Assembly: GCF_000282135.1 (NCBI RefSeq)
Contig: NZ_AKJW01000080.1
Location: 1-64,000, forward strand
Length of the DNA: 64,000 nucleotides
DNA from: Herbaspirillum sp. CF444
Lineage (GTDB): Bacteria; Pseudomonadota; Gammaproteobacteria; Burkholderiales; Burkholderiaceae_D
Reading direction: 5' to 3'
The notes below the pieces were generated by a model. That model saw nothing but the letters and a program-made list of their open reading frames with translations, searched no databases and was not told the origin of the DNA. This document shows, in pieces, positions 53,976 through 63,425 of this stretch; within the stretch, counting starts at the first letter, position 1, and the number at the start of each line of letters is the position of its first letter. The position numbers and the translations under genes were made by a program.

Positions 53976-54794
53976 TTAAGGCGCCAACACTTCCAGCGTC
54001 GCGGTGTAATTGGCGCGACGATCGGTAGCCGGCTTGAGGTTGGGCTTGTTGTCCTTGACCGTCGCTTCCATCCAGTACATGCCGGCCGACGGCCAGGTCA
54101 CGCTGAACTTGCCGTCGGCGTCGGTCGTCGGCGTCAGTTCGTTGAGCTTGTCGCGATAGCGCGTGCCGCCCGGCACCACCGTCACCTTGACGTTGGCGGC
54201 CGACTTGCCGTCGAGCAGCATGCGGAAGCTCGCCGTTTCACCGGCGATCAGATCGGTCGGATGCGTGATCGCCTGCAGCTCCAGGCCGGCGCCGGTGGTT
54301 TCCAGCACTTTCTTCGACGGCTTGCCGGCGGTGACGAAGGTCTCGATGCGGCCCTGCATCTGCGTCACTTGCAAATCCTTGGCATCGGCCGGGATTTCCC
54401 TGGCCAGGGTCTCGGCGGTGCCGCGCCAGCGTTTGGTCTGACCGGCGGCATCCTTGTAGCTGCCGAACAGGCCCATGCTGATGACGGCGATCTTGTAGGT
54501 GCCGCTTTGCGTCAGATGCAGGTCGAAGCTGGTGCGGTATTTGCCGGTGTAGGCGTTTTCCGGCTTGGCGAAGGTGCCGTCCGGCGCCGTCACTTGCAGG
54601 CCGTCCAGTTTCAGCGCGAAGCTTTCGAAGAAGAACAGATCGTTCGACACCGCGGCATCGACCGTGACCCAGGGATCATTGCCCGACAGGACCGTCGACG
54701 CCGGCAGCAGCCAGGTGCGATGCGCGCTGGCGGACAGCGGCAAACCGATTGCCAGCGCCATGGCCAGCGCGGCGAATTTGAATGAACGTTTCAT
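53976..54794 (-). CDS. DUF4198 domain periplasmic protein
   Basis: The 272-residue protein has a signal peptide (MKRSFKFAALAMALAIGLPL) cleaved near SASA-HRTWLLP. The mature N-terminal His begins the HRTWLLPASTVL segment seen in DUF4198 proteins, where an N-terminal His may take part in metal binding. Beta-rich domains follow, including DLIAGETASFRMLLDGKSAANVKV and DADGKFSVTWPSAGMYWMEA. NikM/CbiK-type relatives bind metals. It lies between the DUF2271 and apbE genes, so it may present a metal to the periplasmic redox chain. Confidence 0.82.
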   Translation of the reverse strand: MKRSFKFAALAMALAIGLPLSASAHRTWLLPASTVLSGNDPWVTVDAAVSNDLFFFESFALKLDGLQVTAPDGTFAKPENAYTGKYRTSFDLHLTQSGTYKIAVISMGLFGSYKDAAGQTKRWRGTAETLAREIPADAKDLQVTQMQGRIETFVTAGKPSKKVLETTGAGLELQAITHPTDLIAGETASFRMLLDGKSAANVKVTVVPGGTRYRDKLNELTPTTDADGKFSVTWPSAGMYWMEATVKDNKPNLKPATDRRANYTATLEVLAP

Positions 54795-54806
54795 GTGTCC
54801 TTCCGG

Positions 54807-55343
54807 TTACGGTTTGAAGTCCAGCGTGATGGCGCCAAGCTCGGATTCGCCCTTGCCTTTGGCGCTTTGCCCGGCCTTCGGCGGCCATTGCAGCGGCACC
54901 TTGACCACTTCGCGGCCGCCCACTTCGCGCGCCGCTTCCACCATCAGAACGTAGTCGCCGGGCGGCAATTGCGCCAGCGCGCCCTTGTCGCCGCTAAACG
55001 TCAGTTGCTGCTCGCCGGCAGGACGCGTCGCCCCGCTCACGCCGTCGACGGGCATCTGCACGTCGCGGCCGGCGCGGCGCCACCATTGGCGCAGGTCCTT
55101 CAGCCATTTCTCGCCTTCCTTGTCTTTCTTCTTGACGTCGTACCAGACCGCCAGCGTCGCCGCGACGCTTTGGTCGGGACGCTCCAGCCAGACGGCGACG
55201 TAGGGACGGTGGTACTCGGCCACGTTCAACCGCGGGATTTCGACTTTGACGTTCATGTCCGCCGCCACCACCGGCAACGACACCACGCCCATCAGGGCAG
55301 CCGACAACGTCGTCGGCAACAGACCAGGGACCAGCACGCGCAT
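54807..55343 (-). CDS. DUF2271 periplasmic protein, predicted flavinylated
   Basis: Starting at 55343 (MRVLVPGLLPTTLSAALMGV), the 178-residue protein has a signal peptide ending VVAA-DM. The mature domain has the DUF2271 pattern VKVEIPRLNVAEYHRPYVAVWLE (quoted in part) and DVKKKDKEGEKWLKDLRQWWRRAG. At 100-106 lies D-G-V-S-G-A-T, the ApbE flavinylation consensus D-x-x-[ST]-G-A-[TS] known from NqrC and RnfG; Thr106 would carry FMN. It is encoded directly after the PepSY gene, and the operon supplies its own apbE. Confidence 0.82.
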   Translation of the reverse strand: MRVLVPGLLPTTLSAALMGVVSLPVVAADMNVKVEIPRLNVAEYHRPYVAVWLERPDQSVAATLAVWYDVKKKDKEGEKWLKDLRQWWRRAGRDVQMPVDGVSGATRPAGEQQLTFSGDKGALAQLPPGDYVLMVEAAREVGGREVVKVPLQWPPKAGQSAKGKGESELGAITLDFKP

Positions 55344-55381
55344 ATGACTCAACCTCGCTTGTGAAAGAAATAAATGAAAAA

Positions 55382-56023
55382 TCAATGAATGAAAATGATC
55401 GCCAGCACCAACGGCACGATCAGCCCGAGTCCGACCAGCGGCCAGGTCACCGGACGATTGCCGGCATGCAGTTGCAGCAAAAACATCCCCGTGATGCAGA
55501 ACACCAGGCAAGCCACGGCGAAGATGTCGATGAACCAGCTCCACGCCGTGCCGGTATTGCGGCCCTTGTGCAAATCGTTGAAATAGGAGACCCAGCCGCG
55601 ATCGGTTTTTTCATATTCGACCTTGCCGCTGCCGAGGTCGACGCGCAGCCAGGCGTCGCCGCCCGGACGCGGCAGGGAGACGTACAGCTCGTCGGCCGAC
55701 CATTCGCCGGTCTGCTGCTCTATCGCGACCGACAATTGCTTGTCGAGCCAGGTCTTCAGCGGCGCCGGCAAGACATCCTTGTCCTTGTGCTGCTCCGCGG
55801 TCAGTTGCGCCAGCAAGTCCCTGGGCAACTGCGCCTGCTTGCTCGACACCTGCGGATGCGCCTCGATTTGCGCGGAATGATTCAGCGTCAGGCCGGTGGC
55901 CGCGAACAGCAGCATGGCGACCAGGCAGATGGCCGAGCTGATCCAGTGCCATTGATGCAAATGCTTGAGCCAGAACGAGCGACGTTGCTGTTTTGGCATG
56001 TTCCCGGCGGCGACTTCCCTCAT
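55382..56023 (-). CDS. PepSY-associated transmembrane protein
   Basis: The 213-residue protein (or 205 if begun at 55999, MPKQQRRSFWL) has three predicted helices: about 27-46, 160-184 and 192-212, with a periplasmic PepSY-like domain between the first two. Histidines flank the helices (His21, His23, His26, His49, His152 in YFNDLHKGRN, His186), suitable for heme ligation by analogy with PepSY ferric reductases. It heads the operon and should pass electrons across the inner membrane to the flavinylated DUF2271 protein. Confidence 0.82.
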   Translation of the reverse strand: MREVAAGNMPKQQRRSFWLKHLHQWHWISSAICLVAMLLFAATGLTLNHSAQIEAHPQVSSKQAQLPRDLLAQLTAEQHKDKDVLPAPLKTWLDKQLSVAIEQQTGEWSADELYVSLPRPGGDAWLRVDLGSGKVEYEKTDRGWVSYFNDLHKGRNTGTAWSWFIDIFAVACLVFCITGMFLLQLHAGNRPVTWPLVGLGLIVPLVLAIIFIH

Positions 56024-56057
56024 GTTCCACTGAAGATGGCCTCAAAGCGCCAATCTA

Positions 56058-56076
56058 AATAATAATAATTCTCAAT
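56058..56076. promoter_or_regulatory. Fur-box-like site in front of the PepSY/ApbE operon
   Basis: AATAATAATAATTCTCAAT resembles the 19-bp Fur consensus (12 of 19 bases by eye, and close to the ATAATTCTCATT form common in betaproteobacteria). It lies 35 bp upstream of the operon's first ATG, where a repressor would block polymerase. Confidence 0.65.
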
Positions 56077-56227
56077 TATAACTTCGAGTTGAAGGAAAAA
56101 TGCAGCCTTTCTTCAGGATTTACTTTGCGATACATAAGGCTGCAGATCGATACAGACGCCCGCCTCTCCGCGCGAAGGCAGGACTTCCACCGGCTGGATC
56201 TCTTGCAAAACCAACAAGATTCAGGAC

Positions 56228-56263
56228 GAAAAAAAAATCGCCGGGCACATGTCCACGGCGATT
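56228..56263 (-). terminator. Intrinsic terminator of the GST gene
   Basis: AATCGCCG (56236-56243) pairs with CGGCGATT (56256-56263). Read leftward the stem is followed by about nine Us. It lies 50 bp after the GST stop. Confidence 0.85.
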
Positions 56264-56313
56264 CCGCTCCTTCAATGCAGATATGTCGCAATCCGCCGGC
56301 GGCTCACGCCATG

Positions 56314-56982
56314 TCAGCGCAGCAGCTCATAAGGACCGCCCCGCTCCAGCGCACGCTGATAGGCCGGACGTCCGTGGATGGCCTCCAGATACTTCAGCAG
56401 ATTCGGATAATGCCCGTCGAGGCCGCCGCGCGAACGGGCGCCTTCCACCGGAAAGCTCATCTGGATGTCGGCTGCCGAGAAGGTATTGCCGGCAAACCAG
56501 GTGCTCTTGGAGAGTTCGCCTTCCAGATATTGCAAATGCCGTTTCAGTTGCGGATCGACCATGCGGCCCAACACCCCGTTGCAGATCAGGCGGGCGACCG
56601 GCCTGATCAGGCCCGGCACCGATTTCGGCAGACGGCTGAAGATCAGCTTCATCAGCAAGAGCGGCATCGCCGAGCCTTCTGCATAGTGCAGCCAGTAGCG
56701 ATAGCGCAGCCGCTCAGGGGTGCCGGCTGCGGGGATGAATTGGCCGTTGCCGTAGCGTTCGACCAGATATTCGACAATCGCGCCGGACTCGGCGATCGTC
56801 AGGTCGCCGTCGGTAATCACCGGCGATTTGCCCAGCGGATGGATGTCGCGCAGCGACTGCGGCGCCAGCATGGTCTTGGGATCGCGCTGATAAAACTTGA
56901 TGTCGTATTCGAGTCCCAACTCTTCCAGCAGCCATAGCACGCGCTGGGAACGGGAGTTGTTCAGATGATGGACGGTGATCAT
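56314..56982 (-). CDS. Glutathione S-transferase family protein
   Basis: The 222-residue protein has a thioredoxin-like N-terminal domain (ITVHHLNNSRSQRVLWLLEEL, HPLGKSPVITDGDLTIAESGAIV) with the cis-Pro of SPVI and the ES glutathione-binding pair, then an all-helical C-terminal domain (NTFSAADIQMSFPVE). Ser10 or Ser12 is the likely catalytic residue. It is divergent from the MocR regulator gene across 69 bp, so it is a candidate target. The substrate is unknown. Confidence 0.88.
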   Translation of the reverse strand: MITVHHLNNSRSQRVLWLLEELGLEYDIKFYQRDPKTMLAPQSLRDIHPLGKSPVITDGDLTIAESGAIVEYLVERYGNGQFIPAAGTPERLRYRYWLHYAEGSAMPLLLMKLIFSRLPKSVPGLIRPVARLICNGVLGRMVDPQLKRHLQYLEGELSKSTWFAGNTFSAADIQMSFPVEGARSRGGLDGHYPNLLKYLEAIHGRPAYQRALERGGPYELLR

Positions 56983-57006
56983 GTATGGCGCCTTTCTGTA
57001 GAATGC

Positions 57007-57052
57007 GTAGCAACGCTACTCTAACAGCAGAATAAAGCAGAACAATAAAGCA
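57007..57052 (+). promoter_or_regulatory. Inverted and direct repeats, likely MocR operator
   Basis: GTAGC-AAC-GCTAC (57007-57019) is followed by two direct copies of AATAAAGCA (57031-57039 and 57044-57052), 13 bp apart; the second runs into the start codon. MocR regulators bind direct or mixed repeats in such divergent regions. Confidence 0.5.
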
Positions 57053-58509
57053 TGGCCCGTACACCCACTACGCCTCAAATTCCGCTCTACAAAAAATTCG
57101 CCGACGAACTGGCGGCGTCCATCCGTGCCGGCGTCTTGCAGCCGGGCGAGCGCGTGACGTCGGTGCGCGTCGCCAGCCAGCAGCACAACGTCAGCGTCAC
57201 CACGGTGGTGCGCGCCTACGAATTGCTGGAAAGCCGCGGCATCATCGAGAGCCATCCGCAGTCGGGCTATTTCGTCCGCAAGACCGCCGCGCAAACGCCA
57301 GCGCCGACGGCTCCCAAACTGCTGCCGCCGACACATCCTGCGACCCAGCAGCCGCATGAAGTCGACGTCAGCCGGCTGGTGCTGGCGACGCTGAAAACCA
57401 TCCAGCAAGACGGCACCATCCCGCTCGGCTCGCCCTACCCGAATCCGGCGCTGTTCCCGTCGCAGCGCATCGGCCAGTACGCCAGCCGCATCACGCGCAA
57501 CAGCGACAGCTTCAGCGTCTTCACCGATCTGCCGCCGGGCCACCCCGACCTGCTGCGCCAGATCGCACGGCGCTATCTGGAAACCGGCCTCAACATCGCC
57601 CCGGAAGACATCATCATCACCGTCGGCGCGACCGAAGCCATCAATCTCTGCCTGCAAGCCGTGGCGCAACCGGGCGACACGATCGCGGTGGAGACGCCGA
57701 CCTTCTACGCCATGCTGCACGCCATCGAACGCATGGGCATGCGCGCCGTCGAAGTGCCTACCGATCCGCTGGCCGGCATTGACCTCGATGCGCTGGAAGC
57801 CTTGCTGCAAACCCAGAAGATCGCCGCCTGCATGGTGATGCCCAACTTCCAGAATCCGCTCGGCTCGATGATGCCGGACGCCAACAAGCAGCGACTGGTC
57901 GACCTCGCGCATCAATACGACATGCCGCTGATCGAAGATGCGGTCTATAGCGAGTTGTTCTACGGCGCAGCGCATCCGACCTCGCTCAAAACCTACGACC
58001 GCGACGGCCTGGTGCTGCACTGCTCGTCCTTTTCCAAGAGCCTGACTTCGGCGTACCGCGTGGGCTGGGCGATTCCCGGCCGCTATCGCAACCAGGTCGA
58101 AAAACTCAAATTCCTCAACACGCTGGCCACGCCGACCATCCCGCAGCGCGCGATTGCCGAGTACCTGACGCAAGGCGGCTACGAACGCCATCTGCGCCGA
58201 GTGCGGCGCGGTCTGCTGCAACAGCGCGATCTGATGCGGCATTTCGTCTTGAGATTTTTTCCTGAAGGGACGCACGTGTCGGAGCCGGCCGGCGGCTACA
58301 TCCTGTGGATAGCGCTGCCGCCGCGCGTGGATGCGATGGAGTTGTACCGGCGCTGCCTGGTGCTGGGCATCACGATCGCACCGGGGCGCATCTTTGCCGC
58401 GACCAACCGCTACAGCCATTTCATTCGCTTGAACTACAGCTATACGTGGTCGAAAGAGATTGAAAAAGCCTTGAAGACGATAGCCAAAATCGTCGCCGAA
58501 CTTAGCTGA
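57052..58509 (+). CDS. MocR-type GntR regulator with aminotransferase domain
   Basis: The 485-residue protein has an N-terminal GntR winged helix (about 8-78, PLYKKFADELAASIRAG, TTVVRAYELLESRGIIES) joined to a fold-type I aminotransferase domain (about 110-480) with TVGATEAINLCLQ, NFQNPLGSMM and the PLP lysine in CSSFSKSLTSAYRVGW. Such regulators use PLP as a sensor and often control vitamin B6, GABA or taurine genes. No obvious PLP-pathway gene is nearby. It converges with the small gene at 58513 (3-bp gap). Confidence 0.88.
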   Translation: MARTPTTPQIPLYKKFADELAASIRAGVLQPGERVTSVRVASQQHNVSVTTVVRAYELLESRGIIESHPQSGYFVRKTAAQTPAPTAPKLLPPTHPATQQPHEVDVSRLVLATLKTIQQDGTIPLGSPYPNPALFPSQRIGQYASRITRNSDSFSVFTDLPPGHPDLLRQIARRYLETGLNIAPEDIIITVGATEAINLCLQAVAQPGDTIAVETPTFYAMLHAIERMGMRAVEVPTDPLAGIDLDALEALLQTQKIAACMVMPNFQNPLGSMMPDANKQRLVDLAHQYDMPLIEDAVYSELFYGAAHPTSLKTYDRDGLVLHCSSFSKSLTSAYRVGWAIPGRYRNQVEKLKFLNTLATPTIPQRAIAEYLTQGGYERHLRRVRRGLLQQRDLMRHFVLRFFPEGTHVSEPAGGYILWIALPPRVDAMELYRRCLVLGITIAPGRIFAATNRYSHFIRLNYSYTWSKEIEKALKTIAKIVAELS

Positions 58510-58512
58510 AAC

Positions 58513-58761
58513 TCAGCCGTGCAATTTGAGTCCGGCAGCCGTCAGGATGGCGTTGCCGGCGCCGTCGTCATTGATCACCACCGTCGCAATTCCCGCCTCT
58601 TCCAGCGCCGTCAAAAAGCGCCGTAACGTACTCATGCGCAACTCGGTGCGCTTGGACAGACGCGCCAGCGACAGCGGCGCCTGGCTGCGCTGATACTCCT
58701 GGTACAGCTCATCCAGGATGCGCACCAGCTCGGGCGGCAATTGTTCGCTCGCGTCGTCCAT
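58513..58761 (-). CDS. Small possible winged-helix protein next to FdhF/YdeP
   Basis: The 82-residue start at 58761 (MDDASEQLPPELVRILDELY) is preferred; a longer frame overlaps the oxidoreductase gene. The sequence LARLSKRTELRMSTLRRFLTALEEAGI reads like a helix-turn-helix, followed by a short beta wing (TVVINDDGAGNAILTAAG). It follows the molybdoenzyme gene by 10 bp on the same strand, so it is co-transcribed. It may be a regulator or an accessory protein. I do not recognise a named family with certainty. Confidence 0.7.
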   Translation of the reverse strand: MDDASEQLPPELVRILDELYQEYQRSQAPLSLARLSKRTELRMSTLRRFLTALEEAGIATVVINDDGAGNAILTAAGLKLHG

Positions 58762-58771
58762 GCAATGTCTC

Positions 58772-61108
58772 TCAGGCCGCCTTGGCGTGCTGTACCGCAG
58801 CGCGATGCAACAGTACTGGAATCGATTTCGACGTCGGCGTACGCGCCTGGTCGGCAAAACTTTCCAGCGGCACCAGCGGATTGGTCTCGGGATAGTAGCT
58901 GCCGAGGCAACCGCGCGGGATGTCGTATTCCACCAGCAGGAAACCGTCGGCGCGGCGTTCGATGCCATCGTCCCAGACGCTGACGACGTCGACCCACTCG
59001 CCGTCCTTCAACCCCAGCACGTCCAGATCCTGCTTGTTGATGAAGATCACGCGACGCTGGCCGAACACGCCGCGATAACGGTCGTCCATGCCGTAGATGG
59101 TGGTGTTGTACTGATCGTGCGAGCGCGTGGTCATGAGCGTCATCAGCTTCTCCCCGTACATCTTGCGCGCGCGATGGATAGGCGTATCCAGCGGAATCGC
59201 ATTGACCACGAAATTGGCCTTGCCGGTGCCGGTCTTCCAGACGCGGTCGCGCGAGGCGACGCCCAGATGGAAGCCGCCGGGGTTGGCGATGCGCTGGTTG
59301 TAGTCCTTGAAGGAGTCGTAGACTTTTTCGATGGCGTCGCGGATGCGCGAATAGTCTTCGGCGTACCAGAGCCAGGCTATCTTCTTGCCATTGTCGCGAT
59401 GTTTCATCGTCGCCTCGGCGATATGCGCGACGATGGCGGTTTCCGACATGCAGTTTTCCGAAGCCGGCTTGTTGATGCCGTAGGAGACGTGCACCATGCT
59501 CATCGAATCCTCCACCGTCACGCCTTGCGCGCCGCCGGCTTGCATGTCGATCTCGGTACGGCCCAGCGTCGGCAGGATCAAGGCGTCCTTACCGTGCACC
59601 AGATGGCTGCGGTTGAGCTTGGTGGTGATGTGGACGGTCAAGTTGCACGAACGCATGGCGTCGAAGGTGCGCGGCGTATCCGGCGTGGCCATGGCGAAGT
59701 TGCCGCCCAGGCCGATGAAGACCTTGGTGCGGCCTTCCAGCATGGCCATCACGGAGCCGACGGTGTCGTTGCCGTGGTGGCGCGGCGCCTTGAATTCGAA
59801 CACCTGTTCCAGGCGGTCGAGGAAAGCGTCGGTCGGCTTTTCATCGATGCCGACGGTGCGGTCGCCCTGCACGTTGGAGTGACCGCGCACCGGACACAGG
59901 CCGGCGCCCGGACGACCGATATTCCCGCGCAACATCATCATGTTGGACAACAGCTGGATGGTGCCCACTGCATGCTTGTGCTGGGTCAGGCCCATGCCCC
60001 AGGTGGCGATCACGGCCTTGCCCTTGACGTAGACCTGCGCCAGCCTTTCGATATCCTCGCGCGACACGCCCGACTCGCCGATGATGTCGGCCCAGCTTTC
60101 GGCGCGTGCGTCGGCGGCGAATTCGTCGAAACCGGAAGTATGTTCTTCGATGAATTTCACGTCCAGAACGCGCTCACTGCCCTTGAGCAGCGCTTCGTCG
60201 TCCAGCTCGATGGTGCGCTTGATGACGCCCTTGATCAGCGCCAGGTCGCCTCCCAGCGTCGGGTGGATGAACATCGAACTGATCCGGGTGCTGCCCATGG
60301 TCAGCATTTCAATCTTGCTTTGCGGATCGGCAAAGCGTTCCAGCCCGCGCTCCTTCAAAGGATTGATCGCCACGATGGTGGCGCCGCGTTTGGAGGCTTC
60401 ACGCAATTCGCCCATCATGCGCGGGTGGTTGGTGGCCGGATTCTGGCCGAACAGCAGCAAGGTGTCGCACAGGTCGAAGTCGTCCAGCAGCACGGTGCCC
60501 TTGCCGACGCCGACGGTGACCGGCAGGCCGACGCTGGTCGGCTCGTGGCACATGTTGGAACAGTCGGGGAAATTGTTGGTGCCGTACTGGCGCACGAATA
60601 GCTGAAACAGGAAGGCGGCTTCGTTGCTGGCGCGGCCGGAGACGTAGAAGTCGGCCATGTTCGGGTCGGGCAGCGCATTCAGATGGCGGCCGATCAAGTC
60701 GAAAGCTTGCGGCCAGGCAATCGGCACGTACTTGTCGCTGATGGCGTCGTAGACCATCGGCGCAGTCAGGCGGCCATGGTCTTCCAGCTCGTAATCCGAC
60801 TGTTGCATCAGCTCGGCCACGGTGTGCTGCGCGAAGAACTCGTTGGTCACGCGCTTCTTGGTGGCTTCGGCCGCCACCGCCTTGACGCCGTTTTCGCAGA
60901 ATTCGAAGGTGGAGGTGTGCTCGCGGTCCGGCCAGGCGCAGCCGGGGCAATCGAAACCGTCCGGCTGGTTTTGCGACAGCAGCGTGCGCAGGCCCTTGCC
61001 GTCGGCCACGTGTTCCTTGACCAGATTCAGCGCCACGTACTTCAGCGCGCCCCAACCGCCTGCGGGATTGTTGTAGGTCTCGATCTTTGCCTTGCCTGCC
61101 TTCGCCAT
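58772..61108 (-). CDS. FdhF/YdeP family molybdopterin oxidoreductase
   Basis: The start at 61108 (MAKAGKAKIETYNNPAGG) follows GGAG and gives 778 residues, the usual YdeP length. An iron-sulfur site includes Cys54 and Cys57 (FDCPGCAWPD) and Cys71. Molybdopterin motifs follow: YVSGRASNEAAFLFQLF, DCSNMCHEPTS with the candidate Mo-ligand Cys, FGQNPATNHPR and the C-terminal MTTRSHDQYNTTIYG. Members resemble formate dehydrogenases, but the substrate of YdeP-type enzymes is unsettled. No fdhD or membrane subunit gene is adjacent. Confidence 0.88.
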   Translation of the reverse strand: MAKAGKAKIETYNNPAGGWGALKYVALNLVKEHVADGKGLRTLLSQNQPDGFDCPGCAWPDREHTSTFEFCENGVKAVAAEATKKRVTNEFFAQHTVAELMQQSDYELEDHGRLTAPMVYDAISDKYVPIAWPQAFDLIGRHLNALPDPNMADFYVSGRASNEAAFLFQLFVRQYGTNNFPDCSNMCHEPTSVGLPVTVGVGKGTVLLDDFDLCDTLLLFGQNPATNHPRMMGELREASKRGATIVAINPLKERGLERFADPQSKIEMLTMGSTRISSMFIHPTLGGDLALIKGVIKRTIELDDEALLKGSERVLDVKFIEEHTSGFDEFAADARAESWADIIGESGVSREDIERLAQVYVKGKAVIATWGMGLTQHKHAVGTIQLLSNMMMLRGNIGRPGAGLCPVRGHSNVQGDRTVGIDEKPTDAFLDRLEQVFEFKAPRHHGNDTVGSVMAMLEGRTKVFIGLGGNFAMATPDTPRTFDAMRSCNLTVHITTKLNRSHLVHGKDALILPTLGRTEIDMQAGGAQGVTVEDSMSMVHVSYGINKPASENCMSETAIVAHIAEATMKHRDNGKKIAWLWYAEDYSRIRDAIEKVYDSFKDYNQRIANPGGFHLGVASRDRVWKTGTGKANFVVNAIPLDTPIHRARKMYGEKLMTLMTTRSHDQYNTTIYGMDDRYRGVFGQRRVIFINKQDLDVLGLKDGEWVDVVSVWDDGIERRADGFLLVEYDIPRGCLGSYYPETNPLVPLESFADQARTPTSKSIPVLLHRAAVQHAKAA

Positions 61109-61181
61109 TTTTCGCTCCACCAATACAATTTCAGATGATGGAGAGTTTACTCCTGAGCGCCGAGTCCGGCGTACACAGTAG

Positions 61182-61239
61182 GGTGGGCAAAAAGGAAGTA
61201 CAGCCGGCGATATCGTCACGGGAGGCATTCTTGCCCACC
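61182..61239. repeat. Inverted repeat GGTGGGCAA/TTGCCCACC
   Basis: A 9-bp exact inverted repeat (61182-61190 and 61231-61239) flanks about 40 bp. It adjoins copy 2 of the double-hairpin repeat. Similar GGTGGGCA/TGCCCACC palindromes are scattered in many proteobacterial genomes. Confidence 0.65.
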
Positions 61240-61255
61240 GCCGACAGCATCACTT

Positions 61256-61347
61256 CCGTCGTCCCAGCAAACGCTGGGACCCAGTGTCGTTAAGACTTTA
61301 GCCTGAGCGCTGACGACGCTGGGTCCTGACTTTCGTCAGGACGACGG
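61256..61347. repeat. Dispersed double-hairpin repeat, copy 2 (inverted relative to copy 1)
   Basis: Bounded by CCGTCGTCC and GGACGACGG, it holds the hairpins CCCAGC-AAAC-GCTGGG-type (61263-61278) and CCTGAC-TTTC-GTCAGG (61325-61340). Its reverse complement matches the core of copy 1 at 16254 over the first 29 bases exactly, and again in the right-hand hairpin, with a different centre. Confidence 0.82.
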
Positions 61348-61366
61348 CGATGCGAGCCGGCAGACG

Positions 61367-62370
61367 TTACAGCAGCACGTCGTCCCGAATACACGCGCGC
61401 CAGCGGCCCGGCGCGACTTCGCGCAGCTCGGGAACCGTCGCCGCGCAAGCCTCTTGCGCATACGGGCAACGCGTGCGGAACACGCAACCCGAAGGAGGAT
61501 TGGCAGGGCTGGGCAGATCTCCTTGCAAGGTGCGACGGTTTTTGGCCTGCTCCCGCGCATCCGACTCCGGCTTGGGCGAAGCCGCCAGCAAAGCCTGAGA
61601 ATACGGATGCAAAGGCCTCTCGAACAAGGCGGAAGCCGGCGCGATTTCCATGACTTTGCCCAGATACAGCACCACTACGCGGTCGCAGATGTATTCGACC
61701 ACGTCCAGATCATGCGAAATGAACAACATCGCCAGATTGAAACGCTGGCGCAGGTCTTGCAACAAATTGATCACCTGCGCCTGAATCGACACGTCCAGCG
61801 CCGATACCGGTTCATCGGCGACGATGAAACGCGGCTCCACCGCCAAGGCGCGGGCGATGCCGATGCGCTGGCGTTGGCCGCCGGAAAACTCGTGCGGATA
61901 GCGCGCACCGTGTTCCGCACGCAAGCCGACCAGTTGCAGCAGCTCGGCGATGCGCGCGGCGCGGGCTTCGCCGCGATGCAGGCCGTGGGTGTCGAGCGCT
62001 TCGCCGATGATGTCGCGCACGCGCTGGCGCGGGTTCAGGCTGGCGTAGGGATCCTGGAAAATGATCTGCATCTCGCGGCGCAGAGCACGCATGCGCGAGG
62101 CCGACAGATTGGAGATGTCTTCGCCCTGATAACGGATCTCGCCGCCGCTGCTTTCCATCAGGCGCAGCAGGGTGCGGCCGACGGTACTCTTGCCCGAGCC
62201 GGATTCGCCGACCAGGCCCAGCACTTCGCCCGGCATGATGGTGAAACTGACGTCGTCGACGGCGCGGATGGGCGCGTCTTTTTGCTTGCCGCTGAAGTAT
62301 TTCTTCAGATTGCGAACTTCGACCAACGGCGCGACGTTGGCATTGTTGGCATTATTGGCGATATCAGTAC

Positions 62371-62374
<4 letters not shown>
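61367..62374 (-). CDS. Peptide ABC transporter ATPase (DppF/OppF-like)
   Basis: The 335-residue ATPase has [17 protein letters not shown], the signature [16 protein letters not shown], Walker [14 protein letters not shown] and the OppF C-terminal domain with [22 protein letters not shown]. It overlaps the DppD-like gene by 4 bp. This importer keeps its two ATPases as separate proteins, unlike the two island importers. Confidence 0.9.
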
Positions 62375-63399
<1,025 letters not shown>

Positions 63400-63425
63400 G
63401 ATCTGTACTCTCTTTGCTGGAGGAA

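Noticed and set aside
58718-60601. 627-codon plus-strand frame opposite the FdhF/YdeP gene
   Set aside because: It is antisense to a molybdoenzyme with all motifs intact and shows no fold of its own.
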